A DNA stretch of 30,209 nt from Mesostigma viride (lineage: Eukaryota; Streptophyta; Mesostigmatophyceae; Mesostigmatales; Mesostigmataceae). The translations under genes were made by a program, and so were the position numbers. Below the pieces are notes generated by a model, which was given only the letters and a program-made list of their open reading frames with translations, made no database searches and had not been told where the DNA came from. The stretch's first letter is position 1; each line of letters opens with the position of its first letter. Of the stretch, positions 9,193-17,164 are shown piece after piece. The stretch lies in NCBI GenBank assembly GCA_009746045.1, contig RPFO01000267.1, positions 1 through 30,209 on the forward strand, given 5' to 3'.

Positions 9193-12100
9193 GTGGGTGC
9201 GAGGGAATGAATGAAACGCGTCTGTCCATTTTGGTTGGATTGGGACCTTTTAGGTAGGTAATTCTTTTAGACAGGCAGCTGTGGGCGCACTGTGACATCG
9301 TGGACAAGGGCTCACGCGGGTGGGTGGGGATGGGCGAAGGAATGAAATGCGCGTGTTGATTTTGGTCGTTTGGAACCTGTTGGGCGAATAAGGCTTGGAC
9401 AACGTGCTCACGCAGGTGGGTGGGTCACGATTCGCAAGTATTTGGAATATTGGGTCATGTTGGTGTATGGGTTAGTGGTTTCCATGAGGTGGGCAGTGGT
9501 GAATCATTACAGTGATGATATACAGTGACCATTACAGTGAGCTTCATGGATCCCGGGCCATAGCTAACGCATACATACTGCAGAGTGTATGCAGTATCTA
9601 TGCAGGTAGCGAGCGGACTCAGGACTCAGGAGGATGATAGGCCAACATGGGATAGATATAGGAGGAGCATCCCAATATATCAACTGACAAATTGCGTTGT
9701 ATACTCGCCGTGTTTGATGGGCAGCTGCGGACGCACTGTGGCATCGTGGATGACCAGGAAAAGGTGCTCATGCACGTGGGCGGGGATTCAGTACTATGTT
9801 TTCTTGTTAGTGCTACACAGGTAAAACAGTTTGGCTGGGAGGCGGATGTTCATCAGGGTGGCAGCTGCGAGTGCACCTTGACGTGACGGAAAGCGTGCAA
9901 GTATGCAATGATGGGAATCCAACCACGCTAGGGCTTGGGAGGGGCTGCCGGATGATGCCATAATGCGGGCGCAGGCGGGTGATGACGCGTGATGCGATGC
10001 AAGGTTTGAATTTATACTAGTAGGTTTAGCACCTATGAATTGGCTCATCTGCTAAGCTGGTTGGTAGGCATACTAACATATATGGAAACATATATGGAAA
10101 TAAAAAAAAACACCCATTTCACCGGAAAAAGGCATACTGACATATGCGCACACATACTGACATATGCGGTAATTATTTGCGCAGCATCCATTACCTTGGC
10201 CATGCACAATACCACGGGTCTCTTAAGACTTGCCTTCAACGGTATACCTTTGCTAGGTACTTACTTACCTAATTCCTATGCCGGTGTATTTCTTCTCTGA
10301 GGACAACAGCATGTGCCTTGTGGCCGATGAGCTGAATCGTGTCCTGCATGCCCGTTTCAGTAAACTCTTTTGCCACTGCTCCCTCCAGTAAACTCTTTTA
10401 CCACTGCTCGCTCCAGTAAACTTTTTTTGCCACTGCTCGCTCCAGTAAACTCTTTTACCACTGCTCGCTCCAGTAAACTCTTTTTGCCACTGCTCGCTCC
10501 CGTAAACTCTTTTGCCGCTGCTCGCTCCAGTAAACTCTTTTACCACTGCTCGCTCCAGTAAACTCTTTTACCACTGCTCGCTCTTGTAAACTCTTTTACC
10601 ACTGCTCGCTCCAGTAATGAGTAAACTCTTTTACTACTGTTAGCTCTATCACGCATTTCATGCCAATGGCCAGCTTGTTGACGCTCGAGTCATTTGCCGG
10701 CTGTCCATGCATAACATGCCCGCATCACTGGTCGGCCTCTCTCACATGTGCATGTTTAATATTACTACGAGTGGTATTAGTACAATACTATTTTATCACG
10801 ATTGTAGTGTTTTACTTCCTATGATGTTCTGTTTATATTCTGTTCGTAGTACGCAATCATGTTCGTTATTTGTGATGTATGCATTCGTTTTGTTCGCTCC
10901 CAGGCGAGCAGCTGCAAGCATGCAGTCCTGTCCCCCCTCCTCTCCCCCCCCCCCCCCCCTCTGTTACAGCACATCCCTTCCATTGTTCTCTTAGACAGTC
11001 AGCTGTCCCTCATCTTCGTTTGTGTGAATGTCTTCTTTTCAGTTGGTCGGCCTGCAAGCGCGCCATCCTCTCCCCCCCCCCCGCCCGCCCCCAATTTATT
11101 CAACAGCATTTACCTCACCTGCCCTCACCGGTCGGCTGTCTCGCGTTGGCACGTGCTTACCCTGTGTGTGTTTGCCTGTTTTCGTGACCTTGTGTGGCTG
11201 TGTGTTGCTGCCTTGGGTGGTCGGCTGTTTTGGGCGTGTCATCCTCTTCCCTCGTGGTCCCATGGCTGCGCATTATTCTCGTAACGGGTGTCCTGTTCCC
11301 TGAACTGCCGTCGTTTTGTTAACTGGTCAGCTGTCTCACGTGTTTATGTGTGGTCGTGTATTTCCTGTGGTTGCTCCCCAGGTGGTCGGCTGCAAGCGCG
11401 TCGTCTTGTTCCCCCCAGTGAGGAGCCGCATATGTACGTGGAGGGGTCGTCGTCCCGCGTGGACGACATCGATGCCCCTGACCTGTCGCGCTTCCCGCTG
11501 TTTGAGCGCGCGATGGCGACTGCCGTCGAGTGTGTGGTGGGTTATGCTCGCTCCAATCATGGATTCGTTCCCGTAAGCAACACTATCGCAAGCCAACCCC
11601 ATTTCATTAGGGGTTTGCTTTGTGAAGCCTAGCCTCTACCTAGAAGACAACAGCACTATTGCAAGCAAGCCAACCCCCTTTTGATATGCGTTTGCTTTTT
11701 GAAGCCTAGCCTTTACCTAGAAGACAACAGCACTATCGCAAGCAAGCATACCCCCTTTGCGAAGTTGCCTTGAGAAGCCGTAGTGCTCCAAGAGAGATTT
11801 GCTTCAAGAGAGAGAAAACAAAATAATGTACAGTGTAATATTGTACAACAATATATTGAATAGTTGAGTGTGGTAGGTGACGCTTGAGTGCGTTGTGGGG
11901 GGTGCCCGCTAGGATGATTCGATTGGTTCATAGGATCGACCATTAATAAGGCTGAGGGGTGGTAGATAAGCTTGATTGGTAACTACTGAGAAGCGTTGTT
12001 CGCCTTTTCGTTTTGCGCGAGTGCATCGGTAGCAGTGAATTCTTCCAGATTCGCAAGAAAATGGGTGGATTGAAAAATTGCATCTGCTGTGTTGCTTGCC

Positions 12101-13635
12101 CATTAAGTGACGAGTAATCAACTACCCATTCGATAGAAGAAGCTATCTCCTATTCGAGAGAAGAAATCATCTCCTAATCGACAGAAGAAGTGGAACTTGT
12201 TGTCAATCATTCCTGCCATAGAAGTGTAACTTGTACTGATTGCCAAGCCTGAGCTGGCTTTCTCATGGGTAGGAGCCTGTGCAATATGTCAGCTACTCGG
12301 TGGTTCCTGGGAAACCTGGTATTAATAGCAACTGTCATCAAGAGTTGTATATCAAGGAGACAACCAGCGCAGGCCAGAAATCGGGAGAATCCGGACCATG
12401 GTAGCTCGAGCATGCCGTTATCTTGTCCGCGTGTTCGAGTCGTTCAGGATGATGAATATGAATGATGATGGAAATGTGTAGCCTTGTGCATTGAAATTAT
12501 GGCTGGCTTACGTGTAGAGCGACTAGATGACCTAGACGGTGGGGCCGGAAACAACTTGCTTGATCAGGGCGTGTGTTTCGAGCCTAACTGGCCGGGAGTG
12601 TCTAGTGGTGAGCACCATTGCTGCGATCGCTCTCCCACCATTTACGAGGAAATACCCGCAAATGGAAAACCACTGAAAATGTATATGTACGGTTACCCCG
12701 CCTAGATGTCATTACAGGCCTTATATGCCCTCATAGTAGTATGTCCTATCTGTCCTTCCCACCACCACCACCACCACCACGATCATGCATTCTTCATTCG
12801 CTCTCTACTTACCCCCCTGGCTGCCTCCCACCCACCCACCCACGCCCGTCCCCCGTTCCCCTCTCCCCCCCCCCCCCAGCTTCATCCGGGCGATGCCCTC
12901 TTCATTCCTTCCCTCTGGTTCCACAACACCACCTCGCTGGCCGCCTGCCCCGGCCACACCCAGCGCTGCGTGTGCGAACGCCAGTCTAACGCAGCCACCG
13001 CCACACCGACACCAGCGGAAGGGAGCCCGTGTGAGTCCGCCGCTGCCGCGCATGCACCATCTGAGAGCCCGCCACCCGGCAGCCTTGGTGTCGTGACAGC
13101 TGTCCCGCGGGGTGCCTCTGGTGGGAACGTGGCCAAGGATGGAAGCAGCACCCAGCCATGCCCTACACCCACCACCACTCGTCCAGGCTTCACGTCTCCG
13201 ACCGGCCCAGGCGTCGGTGACCATCTCGCAAGCACTAAGGGGTCGGACTGTTGCCCATCCTGTTGCTGCTGCCGCGGTCATCAGCTAGGTCATCTTGACC
13301 ACAGAGGTCACCCACTTGGGAAGCAAGGGTACGCCGACGATTTAATACGACAGGACCAGGGGGGTGGCGATGGTTTCATGACACGCGACAAGGCCCTGCA
13401 ACCTCAAGTATCCAGCTTGTCGGTCGGCGTGAATGTGTTCTGGCGGGGACTGCCGCGCGAGTGGTACGACCGTAAGGACATTTATGGGAACAAGGACCTG
13501 CCGCTCGCAGTTGACACCGTGGCGCAGGCGGCGTCACTCGGGCAGCGGTTGGCGCAGCTGCCCGAGCCGTGGCGGAGCTTTTACGGGCAGCGGGCGGTGA
13601 AGAGCCTCAAAGAAGCTCTAGGAATTGTCGAGTAG
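5982..13635 (+). CDS. TYW5: TYW5-like JmjC-domain tRNA wybutosine hydroxylase (three exons; whole gene span)
   Basis: The family uses Fe(II) and 2-oxoglutarate to hydroxylate the wybutosine precursor on tRNA-Phe at position 37. Exons are 5982-9192, 11382-11536 and 12880-13635, joined in phase 0 by GT-AG introns of 2189 and 1343 bp. The conserved text runs in family order: VPRVSNITRESFREI, LSGLDLGPC, KNFAFVDMGF, YLRSVV, the iron-binding HYDIMDN (His 9160-9162, Asp 9166-9168), CKRVVLF, DIDAPDLSRFPLF, GDALFIPSLWFHN (second iron His 12922-12924), GVNVFWRGLP and YDRKDIYGNKD. Human TYW5 is about 315 residues. This model is about 1374 because of a low-complexity N-terminal extension of about 700 residues and insertions before YLRSVV and after WFHN. 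Reading through needs one extra base at each of three G or C runs (near 7881-7897, 8602-8612 and 11411-11416). I think these are sequencing errors, but a pseudogene is the alternative. The start is the first Met of the long frame and could be further downstream. Confidence 0.85.
6432..6521 (+). repeat. 24-bp coding tandem repeat (TSEPSQTG)
   Basis: Four units start at 6432, 6456, 6480 and 6504. The first two are identical and the last two are diverged. The period is a multiple of three, so it adds eight-residue blocks (TSEPSQTG, TPEPCQEG) without changing the frame. It lies in the disordered N-terminal extension of the TYW5-like protein. Confidence 0.85.
6790..6905 (+). repeat. 27-bp-type coding tandem repeat (VSEARSTDG)
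   Basis: VSEARSTDG, VSEARSHDG, VSDSSTINN, VSEARCTDG and SGISGMDS follow each other with a period of about 27 bp and keep the frame open. This supports translation of this low-complexity part. Confidence 0.8.
9271..9424 (+). repeat. Echoes 1 and 2 of the exon 1 donor edge
   Basis: The true edge at 9148-9200 reads CAGCTGTGGACGCACTACG then CTCACGCAGGTGGGTG. A copy at 9274-9333 reads CAGCTGTGGGCGCACTGTG then CTCACGCGGGTGGGTG, and a shorter one at 9395-9424 keeps GGACAACGTGCTCACGCAGG. The intron text after the real donor (AATGAATGAAACGCG, 9207-9221) also recurs after the first copy (AATGAAATGCGCG, 9341-9353), so the duplicated unit of about 128 bp spans exon and intron. The second copy keeps a perfect CAG|GTGGGT. 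Confidence 0.85.
9719..9785 (+). repeat. Echo 3 of the exon 1 donor edge
   Basis: GGCAGCTGCGGACGCACTGT, then GGCATCGTGGATG and GTGCTCATGCACGTGGGCG, parallels the coding end of exon 1, including the codons around the iron-binding His. A weaker fourth trace (GGCAGCTGCGAGTGCACCTT) follows at about 9859-9880. Confidence 0.7.
10355..10640 (+). repeat. 28-29-bp minisatellite, about 10 copies
   Basis: The unit is CAGTAAACTCTTTTACCACT followed by GCTCGCTC, with small variants (TTTTGCC, TTTTTTGCC, CTCTTGT). There are no unique spacers, so it is not a CRISPR array. It lies in intron 1 of the TYW5-like gene. Open frames through it on both strands are artefacts of the period. Confidence 0.92.
10893..11365 (+). 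repeat. Series of echoes of the exon 2 acceptor edge
   Basis: The true edge at 11373-11416 reads CCAG|GTGGTCGGCTGCAAGCG followed by a pyrimidine run. Diverged copies occur at 10899-10937 (CCAGGCGAGCAGCTGCAAGC), 11039-11080 (CAGTTGGTCGGCCTGCAAGC followed by CGCCATCCTCTCCCC) and 11212-11252 (GGGTGGTCGGCTG with GTCATCCTCTTCCC). Shorter traces are at 10995, 11128 and 11320 (GGTCAGCTGTCTCACG). Spacing is roughly 50-105 bp. All copies are direct and lie on the intron side. Confidence 0.75.
11382..11536 (+). CDS. TYW5: TYW5-like gene, exon 2
   Basis: It encodes VVGCKRVVLFPP, then YVEGSSSRVDDIDAPDLSRF and FERAMATAVECV, matching the segment after the HxD motif in TYW5. The frame changes at TTCCCCCCAGTGAGG (11409-11423). 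With seven instead of six C the reading is continuous. The donor GTG|GTGGGT at 11537 leaves phase 0 and matches the start of exon 3. Confidence 0.82.
11575..11785 (+). repeat. About 88-bp tandem repeat, 2.3 copies
   Basis: Each unit carries CACTATCGCAAGC, an A/T and C stretch, GTTTGCTTTGTGAAGCCTAG and CTACCTAGAAGACAACAG. The third unit breaks down after TACCCCC and ends in GCCTTGAGAAGCCGTAG, a motif found elsewhere in the window. Confidence 0.85.
12115..12195 (+). repeat. About 30-bp degenerate tandem repeat
   Basis: Three units of CGATAGAAGAAGCTATCTCC type (variants CGAGAGAAGAAATCATCTCC and CGACAGAAGAAGTGG). Confidence 0.7.
12348..12410 (-). repeat. About 60-bp dispersed segment (copy 1 of 3)
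   Basis: Reverse complement of the segments at 19088-19150 and 20837-20896. It shares ATCAAGGAGACAACCAGCGC, AGGCCAGAAATCGGGAGAAT and CCGGACCATGGTAGCTCGAG with only a few changes. Here it abuts the 282-bp element. At the other two sites it abuts a 36-bp AAGTAG-type repeat. Confidence 0.85.
12398..12679 (+). mobile_element. 282-bp dispersed element, plus-strand copy
   Basis: Nearly identical over its full length to the reverse complement of 20231-20512. One end carries a hairpin (CCATTTACG ... CGCAAATGG here, a perfect CCATTTGCG/CGCAAATGG in the other copy) followed by AAAACCACTGAAAA. There is no coding content. A hairpin near one end and no long terminal repeats suggest a short non-autonomous element, possibly Helitron-like, but no target site or terminal motif proves it. 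Confidence 0.75.
12781..12812 (+). repeat. Echo of the exon 3 acceptor edge
   Basis: Conceptual translation gives DHAFFIRSLLTP here and GDALFIPSLWFHN in exon 3, in the same frame, about 111 bp apart. The DNA words ATGCATTCTTCATTC and ATGCCCTCTTCATTC also match. The copy has lost the His codon and the acceptor context. Confidence 0.6.
12880..13635 (+). CDS. TYW5: TYW5-like gene, exon 3 (second iron His, C-terminus)
   Basis: It begins LHPGDALFIPSLWFHN, with the distal iron-binding His at 12922-12924. About 160 codons of Ser/Pro/Thr/Ala/Gly-rich insertion follow, including a CCPSCCCC run. The family text resumes at SVGVNVFWRGLPREWYD, YGNKDLPLA, LPEPWRSFYGQRAV and stops at TAG 13633-13635. The insertion is in frame and uninterrupted, so I read it as coding. 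An unspliced intron in frame is the alternative. The stop is followed at once by GTAAGT, a perfect donor. Confidence 0.85.
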   Translation, partial: LHPGDALFIPSLWFHNTTSLAACPGHTQRCVCERQSNAATATPTPAEGSPCESAAAAHAPSESPPPGSLGVVTAVPRGASGGNVAKDGSSTQPCPTPTTTRPGFTSPTGPGVGDHLASTKGSDCCPSCCCCRGHQLGHLDHRGHPLGKQGYADDLIRQDQGGGDGFMTRDKALQPQVSSLSVGVNVFWRGLPREWYDRKDIYGNKDLPLAVDTVAQAASLGQRLAQLPEPWRSFYGQRAVKSLKEALGIVE

Positions 13636-13710
13636 GTAAGTACTTGTGTGTCATGCGCATGGGCATGCCACGGAGTACTATGCTAATCTCATTTGAAAAA
13701 TTATTGCACG

Positions 13711-13866
13711 TAATTGTCTAGTCAGGAAGTAGCTTAGAATGTATTATAGGCCATATGCCCCTTCTCTGGGCTATGTGCTACATATACTCCCAATATATAT
13801 ATATATATCAGAATATACTCCCGACGGAGTTATGTTCCTAATTAATTAATTAATTAATTGTCTAGT
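13711..13866 (+). mobile_element. LINE-family 3' end, short copy with target-site duplication
   Basis: The 12-bp duplication TAATTGTCTAGT is present at 13711-13722 and 13855-13866. Between them is a 132-bp piece starting CAGGAAGTAGCTTAGAATG, with GTGCTACATATACTCCC, an (AT)n stretch, ACGGAGTTATGTT and a tail of (AATT)n. It is homologous to the 3' parts of the insertions at 14952 and 16197, so it is a severely 5'-truncated retrotransposed copy. Confidence 0.85.
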
Positions 13867-14033
13867 AATAAATGAAGTGAGACAACTATGCCTGGACACA
13901 TGGCGATCCAACGCCGTGGAAGGACTAGGGTAGTTATCTGAGAGGAAAGACACGAAGGCCGCGGGAGCTGCGCGGCTATCTCTAGGTAGACCTGCATGGA
14001 GGGAGACAGAGGGTAACAAGAAAGGTTGATAGG

Positions 14034-14072
<39 letters not shown>

Positions 14073-14941
14073 ACCACCACCGCGACCAACACAAACAACC
14101 AAAACTAAGAAGGAAAAGAGGGAACGCATACACACCTACAAAATATTCGTTTTATTAGATTGATATGTCGGAATCTCGACATATCGTTTCAGTCGTTGAA
14201 ATTCTGCTATTTTTCTGAAAATTTCACGTTTTCTGGGATTCCCGCCAATTTTCGACTTTGTGTGCATGCCGGAAACGGTGCTGGACTGATAACTCTGGCA
14301 TTTCAGCAACCGTAGCTCGAGTTACGGTCCTAGGACGTTTAGCTGTACGAGTAACTATTTGAAGTCTGCTTCGTAGGACTAGGGTCAGTTCTATTTGCGT
14401 GTCCTTTGGTCGATCCAAAGGCGGCAGCGAATGCCCGTCGCGTCTTTCATGTTGGACAAAGGCAAGACGGCGCGAGCACAGGCACCACAAAAAAAGCCAC
14501 TGGCGATGGTTGGCAGGTGTGGGAGTGCGGCGATGGCGACAGGGCCACAGAGGCATTCAGGGATTCTAACACGTCTTCAGTTCGCAAAGTTTCCCACAGT
14601 CCTGGTTGAATATATAAGCACAAAGTCTGTCGAGCGGGTGAATCTGTCCGACGTGATAAAAAAGAGCACGATGACATGAAAGAAAGCTGAGGGCAGGGAT
14701 CAACCGTTAAATTCATAAGGATAGTGGTGGACTATGCAGGGAAGCCTATGCAAGGAACGCCCATGGTGGTCACGACATTGGTTTATAATCTCAAACGCGA
14801 CATTGGTTTATAATCTGCCATGTTTTAGGAATCTGCCACGGTTTTACTGTCCGTCATTTTCATCCAGAAATGTTTTTCAGCCGACCGTCTAATTAGAAGT
14901 TTGATCGTCTATGGTCTTGATTTCCTTGTTTCAGCGTCGCC
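13867..14941. other. No supported gene
   Basis: Contains a (CA)n run (about 14038-14070) followed by CCACCACC. At 14758-14815 the phrase CGACATTGGTTTATAATCT is duplicated in tandem about 30 bp apart. Open frames at 14224-14716 overlap on both strands and have no motif. Confidence 0.4.
14038..14082 (+). repeat. (CA)n microsatellite followed by (CCA)n
   Basis: About 16 CA units, then CCACCACCACC. Confidence 0.95.
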
Positions 14942-15341
14942 CATGCATCTTCCACTATCCTAGCTAAGCCACGCGCTTTCCTTAATCATGTACATGTGTG
15001 CCTATGATGAGCCACACCCCAGATGATGCCTAGCTTTATTTAGTTATGTTGTGCCCATGCAGGGAGTAACTCTCTGCTGAGACGCCATGCCCTAGCTTCT
15101 TTGTATAGCTATGCTGCTCTTCCCCCCCATGACAGGCTCCCCCTTCGCTGGGCATAGCTTGAAGATCATGGGATGCAAGTGCCCTGGTGCACCTAGAGCA
15201 AGGGTCCTTTACATCCCCACCCTTGCAGGAAGTAGCTTAGGATGTATGATAGGCCATATGCCCCCCTCTCAAGGGCTGTGTGCTACATATACTCCCAACG
15301 GAGTTATGTTACAATTCAATTCAATTCAATTCATGCATCTT
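14942..15341 (+). mobile_element. LINE-family 3' end, 380-bp copy with target-site duplication
   Basis: CATGCATCTT occurs at 14942-14951 and again at 15332-15341, directly after a (CAATT)n tail. The interior ends with AGTAGCTTAGGATGTATGAT, AGGCCATATGCCCC and GTGCTACATATACTCCCAAC, shared with the 13.7-kb copy. No reverse transcriptase remains, only 3' untranslated sequence. Confidence 0.82.
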
Positions 15342-15954
15342 GTGTGCAGGCAGAAGGCCATGCAAGGCGAGGTGGACGTGGACGAGGCTCATGCAAGATG
15401 AAGACGAGGCGGTCGATGACGTCGGGGAGACTTTGTACCATTCTAGTCGGCATTTAGCAAGACACCGAGCATTAAAACTACGGAGGGTACAAAGCGCCAC
15501 AAGACAAAGTTTTCTGGCATGTTTGGGTACCCCTGAAATCGGAAAATTAAGCTGGGTTCGACATTCTGTATGAAGATTGTATTGACGAAGAAGATAAAGG
15601 AAAAAGTAGGAGATAGATCGAGTATGTTGCATGATGTCTCAATGCGTACAACTTACCAGAAGTGCAGCTTTGTGCTGCTTCAACGATCATGTTAAGGATT
15701 AGTCGCGAGCCAAACCTTGTTAGGACGCTATCACATATGATTAAGACTGGCCACTTGTCTGCATGGTTGGCAGGAGGAAACTAAATTCTTGCATGGTTAG
15801 CAGGAGAGTGTACTATGGAAGGGGTCTGGCCGGACTATTCCCGTGCGCAATCTGCTTTTGAGATCATGGTATCGCCATAGTTGGGTGACCACTCACTGCA
15901 TGTGATTGCACGTGCCAAAGAGCGAGCGCTGTTATTCTGATTTCGCTGTTATAG
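15342..15954. other. No firm gene; one possible short exon
   Basis: After GTGTGCAG (ending about 15350) a short frame reads QKAMQGEVDVDEAHAR and stops at about 15401. It could be a terminal exon, but nothing ties it to a gene. GCATGGTTGGCAGGAG and GCATGGTTAGCAGGAG near 15759 and 15791 form a small tandem duplication. Confidence 0.3.
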
Positions 15955-16124
15955 TCATGGACGCCATCCTCGATGAGGTGCGACGCCCTCCGCGTAACAA
16001 CAATGACATGGATGATGACTCCCTCATTGAGAAAGTGTTACAAGACCGCGATAACAAGGCGCGGCAGAAACGCCCTATTAGGGTGGACAGCGATAGCGAG
16101 TCTTATGAGTCTGAACTGGAGTAG
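15955..16124 (+). CDS. Possible C-terminal exon, acidic protein of unknown family
   Basis: After a plausible acceptor (GCTGTTATAG, ending 15954) the frame reads MDAILDEVRRPPRNNNDMDD and ends SDSESYESELE with a TAG at 16122-16124. The charged, Ser/Glu-rich ending looks like a real disordered C-terminus. I do not recognise it, and I found no partner exon. A LINE has inserted only 62 bp downstream, in what would be the 3' untranslated region. Confidence 0.35.
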
Positions 16125-16185
16125 AAAACCCAGCACATGTGAATGCAGGAATGCGTGGCATGGGATGATGTGATTTCTGAGGTCC

Positions 16186-17164
16186 ATGTGAAAACATTCA
16201 GACCTGGCTGGACTGTCTGGGCCTGGAGGCGCGGGCGGTGGGGTTGGATATTAGTGTCAAAACTGAGGCGATGGTGATTGGGGCCTCCAGTACACCACCG
16301 CTGCCGCGCCTGCTCGACGGGACGGAGGTCCCGTTCCGCGACCGCTTCAAGCTGTTGGGGAGTTGGCTTCCTGACACTGCCGACGATGTGGACACCCGCA
16401 TCGGCCTTGCCTGGGCCAAGCTCCGTTCGCTCAAAACCTACTGGCGCTCGAAGGGCCTGGGCGAGCACCGCAAGCGCATGCTCTTCAAGGTCCTCGTCCT
16501 CACGGTGCTCTCGTATGGCGCCGAGGCGTGGACACTCACACCCAAACTGGCACCTAGGCTAGACGGCACGGTTTACAGGATGCTCCGACAGGTCCTTAAC
16601 GTAGGGTTTTCCGAGCGTCCGTCATCACAGTCTTTGTATCATGGCATGCCTCGTATTTCGGACGAGATTAGGCAGCGTAGGATAGCATTTGTAGGACACC
16701 TTGCTCGCACCAGCCAGGTCGACACCGCCCTTGGTCTGGCCGGGCCCCAGCGGCTTGGCCAGCCAGGGCGACACATTCTGACCTGGCCTGGCCCCGAGGG
16801 CATTCCCAAAAGGGTAGGGAAACCTGTCACGAACTACATCCAGATGTTGCTGGACGACCTAGTGGTCCCAGCCCAGTTTGAGCACCGCATCCACTCTCTC
16901 TCCCGTCTTTGGACTGCCATGCAGGACAAGACGCGGTGGAAGAAGATTGTCAAGGCGCACACGCCCGACCCTGTGGGCAAGCCCCCTCCCCCAAGCGGAG
17001 GAGGCGTTTTGATGAGTAGTGTAGTGAGGATTTTCTAGACTAGATAGCTTAGAGTTAGGATAGTTCGATTACGCGGCTTCCTCCACCCCATCCATCATGG
17101 AATATGTGCTACACGATCTCCCCACGGAGGCATGTTTAATTTAATTTAATTTAATGTGAAAACA
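16186..17164 (+). mobile_element. 5'-truncated LINE with RT C-terminal region and 11-bp target-site duplication
   Basis: ATGTGAAAACA is present at 16186-16196 and 17154-17164. The insert (16197-17153) ends in a (TTTAA)n tail. It codes from its first base, in frame, for the end of a non-LTR retrotransposon polyprotein: GLDISVKTEAMVIG, then LLGSWLPDTADDVDTRIGLA, VLSYGAEAWTL and IRQRRIAFVGHLAR. These are typical of the post-catalytic RT and thumb region and the following domain of LINE elements. The frame runs to a stop at 17036-17038 with no internal stop, so the insertion is young. The catalytic YxDD part is missing because of 5' truncation. Confidence 0.92.
16238..17038 (+). CDS. LINE polyprotein C-terminal fragment (reverse transcriptase, incomplete)
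   Basis: About 280 intact codons, counting the stretch before the first Met (from about 16197). The fragment lacks the RT catalytic palm and any endonuclease and cannot act by itself. No host gene is read through it. Confidence 0.88.
   Translation: MGLDISVKTEAMVIGASSTPPLPRLLDGTEVPFRDRFKLLGSWLPDTADDVDTRIGLAWAKLRSLKTYWRSKGLGEHRKRMLFKVLVLTVLSYGAEAWTLTPKLAPRLDGTVYRMLRQVLNVGFSERPSSQSLYHGMPRISDEIRQRRIAFVGHLARTSQVDTALGLAGPQRLGQPGRHILTWPGPEGIPKRVGKPVTNYIQMLLDDLVVPAQFEHRIHSLSRLWTAMQDKTRWKKIVKAHTPDPVGKPPPPSGGGVLMSSVVRIF

Larger units (their letters stand above)
9193..11381 (+). other. Intron 1 of the TYW5-like gene (2189 bp)
   Basis: The donor GTGGGT follows CAG at 9192 and the acceptor CCCCAG ends at 11381. 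It joins HYDIMDNVLTQ to VVGCKRVVLF in phase 0, which matches the family alignment exactly. Inside are echoes of both exon edges, a 28-bp minisatellite (10355-10640) and long C runs near 10947 and 11072. No independent gene is seen. Confidence 0.85.
11537..12879 (+). other. Intron 2 of the TYW5-like gene (1343 bp)
   Basis: GTGGGT donor, and an acceptor CCCCCCCAG with a long C tract ending at 12879. It holds an 88-bp tandem repeat, a 30-bp repeat, the left copy of the 282-bp inverted element and a weak echo of each flanking exon edge (about 11886-11912 and 12781-12812). Confidence 0.8.

Noticed and set aside
10265-10640. CRISPR-like regular repeats
   Set aside because: Units are contiguous with no unique spacers and the context is a eukaryotic intron. 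It is a minisatellite, as is 25156-25775.
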